Source of the DNA: Haemonchus contortus
Taxonomy: Eukaryota > Nematoda > Chromadorea > Rhabditida > Trichostrongylidae
Assembly (NCBI GenBank): GCA_000469685.2
Contig: LS997567.1
Coordinates: 12,223,210-12,287,209 of the forward strand
Direction of reading: 5' to 3'
Length of the DNA: 64,000 bases
Under the pieces are notes generated by a model. The model made no database searches. It had not been told where the DNA came from and saw only the letters and a program-made list of their open reading frames with translations. Every line of letters begins with the position of its first letter. Positions within the stretch are counted from its first letter, which is position 1. This document shows, in pieces, positions 44,346-55,830 of this stretch. The translations under genes were made by a program, and so were the position numbers.

Positions 44346-47196
44346 TTTTGTAAAAACATTTTGATGAGCAATGTGCAGCTCTCTGGCTGACTAGGCCGGC
44401 TCTTAGTGTCAGTGTCCGCTAGTTCCCATAGCTTCAGGAGGTGGGATTGAAAAAGAAAGCGATTTTGAACGAGCAAAAAGTAAAGTTACAAGCGATTCAA
44501 CGTTGTTAATGTAGATTCGACGCCCAAAGCTAAACTGTATTTCTCACAGCTATGTCGTTTCCTTGTGGCAGTTGCCAGCTGCATACCAGTATGTGTTACC
44601 ATGCATGCCCTTGAATGGACATAGCTATAGCGAAATCCATGGGCCAATAGAGTTTGATAACGAGGAGTTAACTAGCTAAGTGTCCGGATAAAAGGAATTT
44701 CGCATAAAACAAAGAGAGAAAGACTTCCCAACCGCGGCCACTTCTAGGCCACATCATAGCTGATCAATTTTGTGTTGACCACATTCGTGCGACTGATCTA
44801 GAATGTGTACTCTGTATCTCGCAATCGAAGCCTTCGAATTAGGGCGGATCAATACGGCTCCCATGGAGTGCACTTCCGTAACTATATCCGCAGGTAAAAC
44901 CTTAGATAATTGGAGACTTGTTCTTCAAATTTCTAGGAAATGAAGCTGCAAAATCGGGGATAGTTAGGAATTCATCGTGTGACTGCTTTGAAGCCATCTA
45001 TCGGTCTTTCATCCGAATAGATGGCTGGAAGGAAGTAGCAAGTATCTGGAGAACTGGCGATTTGAGCCAGTGATTCTCGCCGAAAGTGTTGAATATGACA
45101 TAAAGGATGTCAAAATGATCAAGATTTTACGGCCCTTTCGAGCTGAATAGCCAACCGGGCCTTTCAAAATTGAGAACGAAGTTTACAAGTGAAGTAAATG
45201 CTTCAAGAAGCGGCTTCATCCAAAAGCAACATTCTAGGTGCTGAGAGACTCAATCTAAACCAAGGACTCTCCTCCGAACAGGGTTCAATTTACTTCAAGA
45301 AAACGCGAAAATCGACGTATTCAGAGTAATGTAAGGCTTTGAGGAAGCAGTCAGTTCAGGAATGAACGAGAATGACCTAGAATCACCATTTTCCTGGATA
45401 TAAAAACAAATAAGTTGACAACATCGAAATATAACCAAATAAACTGATTTTAGCAAAAGTTATGGCGGAGATTAATCGCAAGGGATTAATCTGTCGCAAA
45501 CGGACTACCAATTAGTGGCAGTACGGTTCTTGCTTGAGTTCAATAATCTTCAAAATTGATCTACTTCAGCGGCTTCTTTTCTGCTGCTGCTCAGCGGCTC
45601 CTTTTCTTACGCTGCAGTGGCTTTTAACGAGCGTTGAGCAATGTGGTAAAATTAATAACTTCACTAAAATTATTTTCAAAACAAAAAAACAGAAAAATTA
45701 AAATTGTAGTTACATATACGTGAGTGCGAATACACCAGGCCCGCAGAAGAAAGCGGAGGCAGTTGTGAGATCAAAAGTGTAATTCTATGTATGCGCTTAT
45801 GAGGTCTATGTGTTCTATCCCTACAAATTCGAAAGCATGTCTTCCGAAATATTTCAGAGGTCGGTACGAGCATCATGCGTAGGCTGGGAGGCAAGCTAAC
45901 CATCTTCGCGTAGGGTAGGACTCAATAAAAATACGTGAAAAAGTGGAGGGATACAAACCGAAAAAACCTCGTGTGAGATTTTCTATTCCAAAGTTGTGAA
46001 GATATTACCAAAGCTAAAAGCTAAGCTAAAAACGAGCTGAAACGAAGAATCTTAACGAGGAGATCTTCAGATATTCATTACCCTAATAATGAATGCTGGG
46101 TTGAAGAAGCTGAGTTCATTCTACGATGTGCGAACGAAACGCCAGGAAATGTGAAAAAAAGAGAAACATAGGAAGCGGAATGGTGGAATACGAGCAACTT
46201 TAAAGCAACTTAGAGAGGAAGAAGTTGTCCCTCAAAGCAGACGTTTTGCAACGAAAACAGCGTCACACACTCACAAAAGTCGTAAGAGCTCTGACAAGGT
46301 AGAGAAGACGGCAGCCTTGGTTCGAAAAATAGTGGACGTCTTTCAACAAGTATGATTTTAAGGAAGCTGTCGAAACTCAAGGAGTAATGACAAAAACACT
46401 CGAAATGATTTCCGAACGCACTGCTCCCCTCAGAGGCTAGCTTCGAAAGATTCGCAGTTTTTTTCAGAAAACGAAGTCCTTCGAGAAAATACCAACTTGG
46501 AACATGGAAAGCGCTCCTCCAGAGTGTTACCCATCCCCAAGTAGATGGTAGACGCGTAGATCGTTCCATCTACAGTGGGATCAGGTATTTTGTCCATCAT
46601 AAACTATAGTAGCGACTATATTACTGGACATAATTGTGAATGTCTGAGAGAACTTGCTTTCATCTTCGAGGGCTAGTTCCACTCTACATCCAAACGTTTG
46701 CGACCCATACCATTTTGATTATCAATCAGAAAGATTGATAAGAATCGAGAGAAACTGTGACAATGCTACGCTTTTGCCGATATGTGGAAGGTTGTTCAAC
46801 CGCGAACCCCGATTTGTGCTCGGGAGGGAAAGTGTGATCATTCATAAAACTTGATGCTCTTCGGTTTGTTACTTGTACTACATGTCCAAGACAGCTATAC
46901 ACGTTTAGCAAGGCTCAAGAAAAGCAAAGATGTAGAAGAAGCAAATGTACTAGACATCACCTGTGAGAAGGTTTCTCTCTTCAATGACAATGAATAGCTA
47001 ACAAAACAACTCATAAATGGAATGCGGTAGTAAGCTAGAAGCACTCTGCCAAAATAGAGGAAAGTGGCTATTGCAAAATGGTAAAAGTAACAAATTCTGT
47101 CAGATCCAAAATGTGCGCTGTGCCAATAAAAGACCGCTCCTAGCGGAGCTTCTGGAATGTGCGAGGCTTTCAGTACCTGCGCAGTTACCCAGCTGC
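44346..47196. other. Intronic stretch, nothing identified
   Basis: About 2.85 kb without recognised coding, repeat or RNA features. The 119-residue minus-strand frame at 46210-46569 has no motif. Confidence 0.5.
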
Positions 47197-47199
47197 TGA

Positions 47200-48600
47200 G
47201 TAAGGAAGGATCCCAAGTCGAAGTGGCCATTTGAAATGAGACCTACATTGCTAGACGTGTTTTTGGATGCTGAGTTCAAATCTGCTTTCCAAATTTGCCG
47301 AGCGTTTCTCTGAACAGAGATATGAGGGTGGTTTCAGGGAGCTTAACATGAGAAAACTTAAATTACATGGATGTTCCTGAGCTCTAAACGGCGGCTTGGT
47401 GTAGTGGTGAGCGTGACGCTTTATAGGCGAGAGACTAGGGATCGGGTTTTCTAGGGGGCGGAGTTTTTGCATTACATAGGATTTCTCCTTTAAGGACTAG
47501 AAAATACTCTTATGGTGTGATTATCACGTTTTATGACCTTTTAATGCTTTTACTGATATTTACCCACATAAAGTATTACTTTAGTTTTACTCGCATGCCC
47601 ATGCACTCTATATTCAGAGTAGGATAACTTTTGCCACTTGAATGAACAAATGTGATACTCTAGTATGCTATGCTTGAAACAAAGAAGCTTCTCACAATGA
47701 AAGCAAATCGCTTTACATTTAGTAACCCCAAATCACAAGGAAAGCAGAATTCTGTAGGCGTCCCGAAATCACCCGGGTGAGTGCTTAAGTAGCCGGCGGC
47801 ATACCATGAATATATGAGGAATTTCCTAAATCTAGCCGGACAGGACGGAAAGTGGACAAGCGACAGTGAGCGAGGAATGGGGTCTCGTGTGTACACGCAA
47901 AAGTTGGTATTATGAGCTATTTCATATGAGGTGGTGGGTTTAGCAATACTTTAGAAGAAAATGAAAAATAAGCTTTCATCGGGCTGCATTAGCCTCGCGG
48001 TAGCCTGGAGCAGGGTGTCTTCTGGTCTTCGAGTCCTTTATCACCAGCGCCGGTGTTGGTGAGTCCGGAGCTGTTATGCACCATCGCACTCAATCTAGCA
48101 TCAACACCCACTCTAGCATCATCATTGCTCATCATATGCATTGTCCCTCCCGGACCTCTGAATTTTGGCACGGAGGAATCTCCCACTTGGTAACAGGTAG
48201 GTAGGTAGGAGGAGGTACAGCAAAGGCATGAAAAGGTCATGAAACGTGATGATCTCACCAGGTCATAAAACGTCGTAATCTCACCATAAGAGTATTTTCT
48301 AGTCCTTTAGGGAAAAATTCTATGAAATGCAAAAACTCCGTACCCCAAAAAACCCGATCCCTAGTCCCTCGCCTATAAAGGCGTCACGCTTACCACTACA
48401 CCGAGCCGCCGTTGAGAGCTGAGGAACATCCATGTAATTTAAGTTTTCTCATGTTGAGCTCCCTGAAACCACCCTCATAACTCTGTTCAGAGAAAAGCTC
48501 GGCAAATTTGGAAAGCAGATTTGAACTCAGCATCCAAAAATACGTCTGGTAGTGTAGGTCTTATTTCAAATGGCCACTTCGACTTGGGATCCTTCCCTGG
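47200..48600 (-). mobile_element. Tc5-like element copy 3, diverged
   Basis: The inverted ends GTAAGGAAGGATCCC and CCAGGGAAGGATCCC are flanked by TGA on both sides (47197-47199, 48601-48603), a TNA duplication. The arms extend about 340 bp (to ~47541 and from ~48259). Each contains a tRNA-like module of a different kind from those in copies 1 and 2 (ggtgtagtggt(a/g)agcgtgac; positions 47395-47460 and 48345-48412). The interior has a minus-strand transposase fragment (47896-47660) with ARFRKFLIYSWYAAGYLSTH and TEFCFPCDLG, matching the Tc5-type C-terminus. Confidence 0.85.
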
Positions 48601-48850
48601 TGAGCTGCAGTTAGCCAAAGGTCAAAGGCGTTAGAGGTCACAGGATGCTATAGGGACGGTTTACTGATCGATAGCCAGGCCCGCGATGCACTATGGCCGT
48701 GTGTGGTGACGATCAGGAAGAAATCATGATAGACCGCTCCATTTTTTTGATTCAAGGATTCTACTGTAGGGTGTGATACTTCAGGAATTTTTGAGATGAG
48801 ACCACTGATGGGCTAAGTTGTATGTATTGGAAGGATATGAAATTCGAATA

Positions 48851-50408
48851 CAGTGCGTTTCATAATTATAAGGTCACCCTCAATTTTTGCACTTTCAAAA
48901 AAAGTAATCATTAAGGATTTTTTCTAGCATCATGAACAGATGCCCCAGCACGAATAACCTAGGTATCCGTTGCTTAGCCGCTGCTGCATTCTCCTGAACT
49001 TTTTTAGAACAGTTTATCGGTTTTTGCACCGTTTCATAATTATAAGGTCACCCTGAGAAAGTGAACAATTATTAACGAAAGAGAGGAAATTTCGTGTTTG
49101 AAGATACTTGTAAAGGTAAGCATGTGTAGCAAAGGCACTTTTAAACCTGACTGTCAACATGGCTCGTGGTCATCTGCTTTCCTCTGATGAGAAGGCTCAT
49201 CATGAAGGTGGGCTCAGTACTCGAGCCATTTCCAGGCAAATAGAGAGATCCCCTTGGTCCATTCGGAGATTTCTAGAGAGTCCTCATGTCGTTAGATATA
49301 ACACCGACTGTGGAAATGTTAATACCCGTGAGAGCGGAAAATTCTGAGGACTGTTTCCAACAGTACGTCCTTGAACCAGATCCGATCGGAATTAAACCTC
49401 TCTGTGTCGAAAACTACAGTCTGGAGAGCAGTGAAAAGATGCGAGAATACATCAGGCAAGCATTGAAGAAGGTGCCACGAATCACCGATCGTCACAAAGA
49501 GGCTCGACTCGGATTTGCAAAGATGAACCTAGGGAGAGATTGGGCAAAGGTAGATCTCATCGAAATCTCACCATAGAGCTGAATAATTCCTACTCAGGTC
49601 GTCTTTTCGGATGAAAAGAAATTCAATCTGACGGAAACAAGCGGTACTAACGCGACTTGAGGAAGGAACCAGTCTACTTCAGCCGTCGCAGTTCCGGTGG
49701 AGGAAGCCTATGGTGCGGGGTGCGTTCTGCAATGATGTCGTGTTGTCGTGAGCTGCAGTATGGATTTCAAGGATTACCAGAAAGTCTTGGAGCATCATCT
49801 AGTACCTTTTCTATGCCATCGCCGTCACCTCAACCGTGTCTTTCAACAAGATAACGTCTACAATCATGTGAGCCGTGCAACGGATGACTGGCTGCAATGC
49901 CAATAAATAAGCGTCCTACCATGGCCAGCCTGCAGTCCCGACCTCAGTCGGATGGAACATATCTGGGACATAATATTTAGACAGGTTTATGCGAATAAGC
50001 GTCAGTTTCAGGGCAACGAAGAGCTGAAGCGAGCACTTATCGAAGCATGGAGAGCAACCGATGAGGAACAACTTCGAAACCTAGTTTCTAGTATGCCACA
50101 CAGGCTCTTTGATGTTGCTCCTAAACAAGGAGGAGCTATAGATTATTAGCTGTTGTACATATGCCATTAACATTGATAAATCATTTATTTCCTCAGGGTG
50201 ACCTTATAATTATGAAACGGTGCAAAAGCCGACACTATCTTTAAAAAATTCGTAAAAAATTTGAGGTGAAAGATATTGCCACCAAAATTTGAGTACGGAG
50301 GTACATTGTGACGAGGAATCTACCAGTGTTTGCCAAAAAATTCAATTCTGGCTGCTTTCTCCGGAATCGCAAAAATCTGGGGTGACCTTATAATTATGAA
50401 ACGCACTG
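48851..50408 (+). mobile_element. Tc3-like transposon with duplicated inverted-repeat motif
   Basis: The outer ends CAGTGCGTTTCATAATTATA are exact reverse complements, flanked by TA (48849-48850, 50409-50410). The same core with another border (caccgtttcataattataag) recurs inside as an inner inverted pair at 49026-49056 and 50193-50223. That is the layout expected if each end has two transposase binding sites, as in Tc3. Length 1558 bp, slightly short of a full Tc3. The transposase within is frameshifted. Confidence 0.9.
49159..50148 (+). pseudogene. Tc3-like transposase, frameshifted
   Basis: It starts MARGHLLSSDEKAHHEGGLS with a HTH (RAISRQIERSPWSIRRFLES), then continues in other frames: RLGFAKMNLGRDWAKV; VVFSDEKKFNLTETSG (first catalytic Asp); DLRKEPVYFSRRSSGGGSLW; FKDYQKVLEHHL; RVFQQDNVYNHVS (second Asp); and SPDLSRMEHIWDI (catalytic Glu, DD34E-type). 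It ends SSMPHRLFDVAPKQGGAIDY. All three catalytic residues are recognisable, but several frameshifts and an in-frame stop break the protein into at least four pieces, so it is inactive. Confidence 0.85.
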
Positions 50409-50438
50409 TATTTTGTGAACGTTACTGATTGCGAAAAG

Positions 50439-50567
50439 CGGAGTTGGTGTAGTGGCAAGTGGCGTACTCCACACACATGGTCGAGGGTTCGAGTCCCAGG
50501 TCGTTATTCGCCCGAGTAAACCAAGCGCTGCAGCACTCCGGGGTCGGTAATTGGTACTAGACTCGTC
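50439..50567 (+). repeat. tRNA-derived SINE-like unit
   Basis: It contains an A-box-like tggtgtagtgg (50445-50455) and an exact B box ggttcgagtcc (50486-50496), followed by a ~70-bp tail to the TAA that borders the Tc5-like element. It occupies the 160-bp gap between the Tc3-like and Tc5-like elements. The acceptor stem is not restored, so it is not a tRNA gene. Confidence 0.6.
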
Positions 50568-50759
50568 TAATAAGGGAAGGATACCGAGTCGCAGTGGCCA
50601 TTCAAGATGAGATGTATACCGACGTAGGTAGTTTCGAACGCTGATTTCAAATCTGAGTTCCAAATCTGCGAAACGATTCTGGGAACAAAGTCACGGACCT
50701 CACTTCCCCAGTTGTCATGTTACTTTGTTGCTTTTATACGAGAAACAAACACCACTGAA

Positions 50760-50832
50760 ACGTGCCCCGATGGCGCAGTTGGGAGTGCGGCGAACTGGTA
50801 GTCGTGGCACGGAGGATCAAAGCCTTGATGCG
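50760..50832 (+). other. tRNA-like Pol III module in left terminal repeat
   Basis: The A box TGGCGCAGTTGG matches consensus. The B box is degraded in this arm (gatcaaagcct). The same module in the right arm keeps it. Confidence 0.55.
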
Positions 50833-51179
50833 AGTGCTTGTTTTGCTTTTTTATAAAAAGTACCCTGAACCTTGCAAAACCTTCTTACACATCATATAGG
50901 CTGCCTACAGCACTCCTTCATATTTATAGAGCCCCAGAAAAGCTACTACGAGTATATTTTTTAGTTGGCTCCCCAGACCGGATGGGGAGGGGTGAACATA
51001 GAACACTTCTGCTCCCGGCACTCAAGATGTAGTTAGAAACCGCAGCTCATGCACTTTCAAAAGAAGGCTCTTGGACGAGTCCCAAGGCCTCTGGATGAAG
51101 CGATGCCCCTCTATGGGTAGAAGTGAACTGGTACAATCCAACTGTCATTTTTGTACAAAGTACTAGCTAAACAATAGGT

Positions 51180-51594
51180 GAGCACTTCATGGACAGATAT
51201 GATAATCCAACACAGAGTGTTTGGTGCAGAAAAGCTTCTGACAGTGTGAGCAACGGCATGAAAGAAAGTTCACTCCACCCGTAACTCTCACAATTTCCAT
51301 CTAGTTCAGGATATCCTACAGGAATTCCAAATCCTCCCAGGTCCCCAGCCAGGTACCTTGATGCAAATCATGAGTAATAGAGAAATTTTTTGGATCTAGG
51401 TGCGCTAAACACGAAGCACGCCACTGACACAAGGCAAAAAATATGGAGTTGCGTGTGCTAAAGTGGAAGTCTAAATCATGAACAATTTGGAAAGAGTCAG
51501 CACGCCTATATATGGCTTCAAGTAGTAAGGGAAAATACACGTCGAGAGGCTCAATTTGAGAAGTTGCGCCAGGTGGAATGTTGAGCACCTTCAC
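51180..51594 (-). pseudogene. Tc5/pogo-type transposase C-terminal fragment
   Basis: It reads MKVLNIPPGATSQIEPLDVY at its start: the PPGATSxxxPLD block of pogo/Tc5 transposases with the last catalytic Asp. It continues FPLLLEAIYRRADSFQIVHD, collinear with the fragment at 1169-1726. The homology continues to about 51180 at DNA level beyond the frameshift near 51330. N-terminal domains are absent. Confidence 0.72.
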
Positions 51595-51942
51595 CTCTCG
51601 CTAGTTCACACAGCGCCTTGAATAGCTTCACGGCCCTTGAATGAGCTTCATGAGTAGGGTTGAAGGCAAATCTCCTGTTGCAATGTACGATCTAACCCTA
51701 TTGAGCATAAATTCCTTGCTCATCATGAAGGTTGTTCAGGCCCTGACCTTAACTGCCGGGAGCAGAAGTGTTCTATGTGCACCCCTCCCCAGCCGGTCTG
51801 GAGAGCCGACTGAAAATATACTTGTAGTAGCTTTTCTGGGGCTCTATAAATATGAAGGAGGGCTGTAGGTAGTCTATATGATGTGTAAGAAGGTTTTGCA
51901 AAAGTTCAGAGTACTTTTTATAAAAAAGCAAAATAAGCACTC

Positions 51943-52010
51943 GCATCAAGGATTCGAACCTACGTGCCACGTCTACCATTCCGCCGCACCAACTGCTCCA
52001 TCGGTGCACG
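51943..52010 (-). other. tRNA-like Pol III module in right terminal repeat, best conserved
   Basis: Minus strand: GATGGAGCAGTTGGTGCGGC (A-box side) and exact B box GGTTCGAATCC, 40-odd nt apart. The acceptor ends do not pair, so it is a module and not a gene. Confidence 0.6.
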
Positions 52011-52202
52011 TTTCAGCGCTGTTTGGTTCTCGTATAAAAGCAACAAAGTAACATGTTACCTTGGGCAGAGGGTCCGTAACTTTGTTCCTAGAATCGTTTC
52101 GCAGATTCAGAACTCAGATTTGAGATCAGCGTTCGAAACTACCTAAGTCGGTATACACTTCATCTTGAATGGCCACTGCGACCTGGTATCCCTTCCTTGT
52201 AA

Positions 52203-55000
52203 TAGGATAAATGTACTGACATGTACACCGACTGGCCTTCGCAAGTCACTGTTTGGGCCACTTACTCACCCAATACGCCCCTACGATACCAAATGTAGGC
52301 CGAATGCGTCCTCAGACGGGATCGATTAACGTCCCGAGAATCTACCCTTTATCCTTCATTCTGATTATGAACGCAATTTATTATGCATTCTTCGTCCCAG
52401 TTTCAAACAAACATAAGTCATCCAAGCGCTCGGGTATGTATACTCAAAAAAACCGAAAATAGGATGGTAAGGATTAAGTGTGCACTAATTTTCCAAAAGA
52501 CAGCTTCAAGCAAAGCGTTGTGCTGATGGTTCTGGAGGGTTCGTTGGTCGCATTATGACCGTCGGAGCACGTGACGAGCAAGGTCAAAAGTCAATCCATA
52601 GACGATTTGAAGCTTTGTTGATTAGTCACATTAGTTGAGTGCAGAATTGGCTTCATGGGGGATGGCATGGAGGAAGTAGTTTGAAGAAGAAAAAACAAAA
52701 AAACACCTTATCCTCAGATTTATATGACATACTTTGTTTTACATTTCTCATAAGAGAGACAACGACCGTTAATCATTGATCGATTTGACCACGACCCTAT
52801 ATTTGAACCTCTGGTCTAAGAACTAGTCAAAAGGTAAGGAGATTGTACAAACTGTATTTGATGGTAAGAAAGTCCTCACATAGCCACACCGATATAAATT
52901 ATCAAATGAAGACTCGATCGCCATCGAGACGTCAAATTAGAGAGCTTTTCTGCCACTTCTCCATCTCTCCAGAAACCGGTTTACAGGCCTCTCAAAATGC
53001 GCATATAATATGACAAGTAGCTAACCCCATCCCCCATTGTAACAGAATCTTTCGATCACTCCGTATCCAATCGAGATCGCTCATATCGAGGCGAGACACC
53101 AGGTCAGTACTTTACAAATAAGCTGGTCTTCACTATCCACCACTCAGCAGCTGTCCACGAAGTCAGCGATCAGTTTTGTTCGGTTATTGCAAGTTAATCC
53201 GAGCTAGAGTACAGGGAGTGGCCTATGTAATTTAATAACAGTGGCGACCATTAATAATTAGCAGCCTTTCGCCCTCTGTTCGTTGCCAACCCATCACTCA
53301 AGTAGACACATTTCGGTAATAATCTTAGAGGTCCGGCTTACGGTAACGCGCGTGACTCTCCAGAAAGGGTTTTCGCATCCACCAGACAGATTTCATTCAT
53401 CAGGTGATAGAACCTATGCCGTAAAAACACTGTCCCAGAAAACGTTTCTGACAAAATACAGTCATAGGCAGGAATCCCATGTCAACGATGTTTTCTAATC
53501 TTCGTATTCTTTTCTAAGACTTTTGGATCTTTAACATCTTACACTGAAGACTCCACGCGCAGAGAGCGTTTAGAGACTGAAAAATTTCTAAAAAGCAGCA
53601 TCGCATTTTCGACGCTACATACTGCCTTTTTTAATTCACCGCCTCCGGCACTGTTCTCCAAGCCCCACGCCAGCTAGTACTTCCGTACCCAACACAACAC
53701 AGCAAACACTTGTGCCACTAGTGAGGAAGCATTGGACGACATGGAACAATCAATATTCAGGCGCTTCCGCCTTTTTTTAGGAGACATGACGTATTTTCGG
53801 CAGTGAGTTATGGGGATGATCAACAGAAAGTATTCTGTATAACTCGTCATGACAGACTTTTTGATAAGTTTAAATAATCACGCTTCCAATTTTAACGAGA
53901 CGCGGTCATTGATTCCTTACCTCTTCGAATAGGCGATTGAAATCGATCACATGCAGCGTATACCCCACATATTTCCTGATCTTAAAAACAAAGAAATACA
54001 CCTCCATACTAGTCGCTCTCAACGAGCTAGTATTCGCTCAATACTATTTTAATAATGCCCGTATATAAATGAAACCCCAGTATGCACAGGCCCATACTCG
54101 TACCACAGTCTATATTCCAGTCCGGAAATACTTCACATAACTCGTACTGTTGATGCCATAGGCTTCAACTACAGCACATTAGGTCTGGTTCAGATGTCAT
54201 AAGTTCAATTGTACTGCCTTATTCCGCTGGAATTTTGCCACGTCCAAACGCAAGGATCGTTTAACTCTTGGAAATAGCCTTCCTATGTTATAGTGATAGC
54301 AATAGCAATTAACACAGTACATATATAAGAATAATTAATAAGTTTACCGGTCATCACTACAAGTCAGTTCCATACACATGTTGACATTATGACAGTTACA
54401 TCAAACGACACTACATTTACCCATATCACCCCTCCCCCCCTATTTTTCGGCTCAAGGTCGAGCCTTCTCCCGAAGGTGTGAGGAGAGCCCTTGTGGGGGG
54501 AGCCACTTGTTGGTACTTTCTAGCTGTTTCTGTATCACGACGTACGTCTGCCACTTGCCGTTACTACACGGTCAAATAGAGGTACGATGGTCTGGGATAC
54601 GAACTCAATCTATCCATTTCCCATCAACTTTCTATCTCTCTCCTCCATGACGTACACTACCGCTAAAGAGCTCAATCAATTACTGTACGAAATAGAGATG
54701 TCGCATCCTCGCCACCCGACGGCCACCTGGACGAGACCATCTGTCGATCAATATACCGACGTTACACCGGGCATCTATAAAACCAGCTGGCCGGCTACAA
54801 CTGGACTGTTGCTGTCTTACCACGGTCACTCAACCAGGTTGGTAGCCCCCATCGTATGGGCGAAGGCCGACTTGTCCTGTTCCCCCTGATCCAGTCATGT
54901 AATGTAATTTAACAATAAATATAATAATGTGAATAATAAAATATGTATATGCGCAACTGTGTCTGTTACCCCTGACATGAACTCACGTCCCGCTACGTCA
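52203..55000. other. Intronic stretch, nothing identified
   Basis: No motif found. A frame at 54587-54889 is open but unrecognised. A short G/C-rich palindromic stretch lies near 54446-54500. Confidence 0.5.
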
Positions 55001-55029
55001 TCAGTTGTAGGAGTCACGCACCTATAATC

Positions 55030-55830
55030 TGATAGCCAAGAGGGTATGAAAGTGATGACCCAGACAGCAAAAGGATACGAGACAATGCAGAATTTGAGGA
55101 AGAAGCGATGGAAGAAGAGGAAAATGAAGAATGGCGGCGAACATCAGGTATCACAAAGAGAAGGAATGAGCTAATAAAGGAATATGAAGATGGTGAAGAG
55201 GAGATCGAGGAGCTGGAGAGTCTAGCACACCCTATAGGCATGGAATCTTAGTGTGATCTTAGTAGAATCTTACTCGTCCCCCGACAGACTGTACATGAGT
55301 CGGAATAATGCTTCTCTATTGGCCTACAGAAGGCACATTGCCTTGTCGGAGGACGAGTACTATAAAGTGGAAGGCATCAGAGTCTTCTTCCGACGCCTGC
55401 GTGCGGCTGCGTAGCGGTCTAGGTTCTGGCCTTCTTTTATAGCATCGAAGGGTGGCATAGTTTGCGCGCTATTTTCAAAATGAACCCGCGACTCCCTAGC
55501 TAATCCACCACCCACCCCTTGTCCTTGCCTTCGGCCCCTTTTCGATGCATCGTATTATAATGGGTGAAAATTCGTGTATTCAAATGAGGGTATGAAGTGA
55601 AAGGGAATGTATTGTCTACAAAAATATTGCAGAATTCAGCGAGGGCTCACTAATGCCTTGCGCTCTATATCGTCACTCCTATAGAAGGACATAAAATAGC
55701 TGCCGGATTGTCGCAGGGGAGAACAGATGTTTGTGCAGCTGAAGAGTCCGCTTCAAATCTGGGGAAAGGCACCAGATGTTACCACTGCAACGAGACTGGC
55801 CATTACTCAGCGCTGTGTAGCTGACCGGAA
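55030..55830 (+). pseudogene. LTR-retrotransposon gag debris with zinc knuckle
   Basis: At 55774-55818 the frame reads RCYHCNETGHYSALCS followed by a stop: a CCHC zinc knuckle (CX2CX4HX4C) as found in gag nucleocapsids. Preceding residues (IAAGLSQGRTDVCAAEESAS) are in the same frame. Upstream, 55037-55250 encodes an acidic Glu-rich frame (RNELIKEYEDGEEEIEELES) that may be part of the same polyprotein, though that link is inferred. No protease or RT was recognised. Confidence 0.5.

Larger units (their letters stand above)
50571..52199 (-). mobile_element. Tc5-like element copy 2, with ~450-bp inverted repeats
   Basis: The arms 50571-51020 and 51754-52199 are reverse complements, beginning TAAGGGAAGGATACC and CAAGGAAGGGATACC. 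TAA lies on both sides (50568-50570, 52200-52202). Length 1629 bp. Both arms hold the tRNA-like module. Between them is the fragment of Tc5/pogo-type transposase listed below. Arm length is close to that of C. elegans Tc5 (about 490 bp), supporting family placement; the ~0.7-kb core shows internal deletion. Confidence 0.9.

Noticed and set aside
46210..46569. 119-residue minus-strand frame in the big intron
   Set aside because: No motif or repeat relationship; probably open by chance.
48345..48412. Minus-strand tRNA with an apparent UUA-type anticodon loop
   Set aside because: The T-loop/B box is degraded and it is embedded in a transposon arm, so it was not called a suppressor tRNA.
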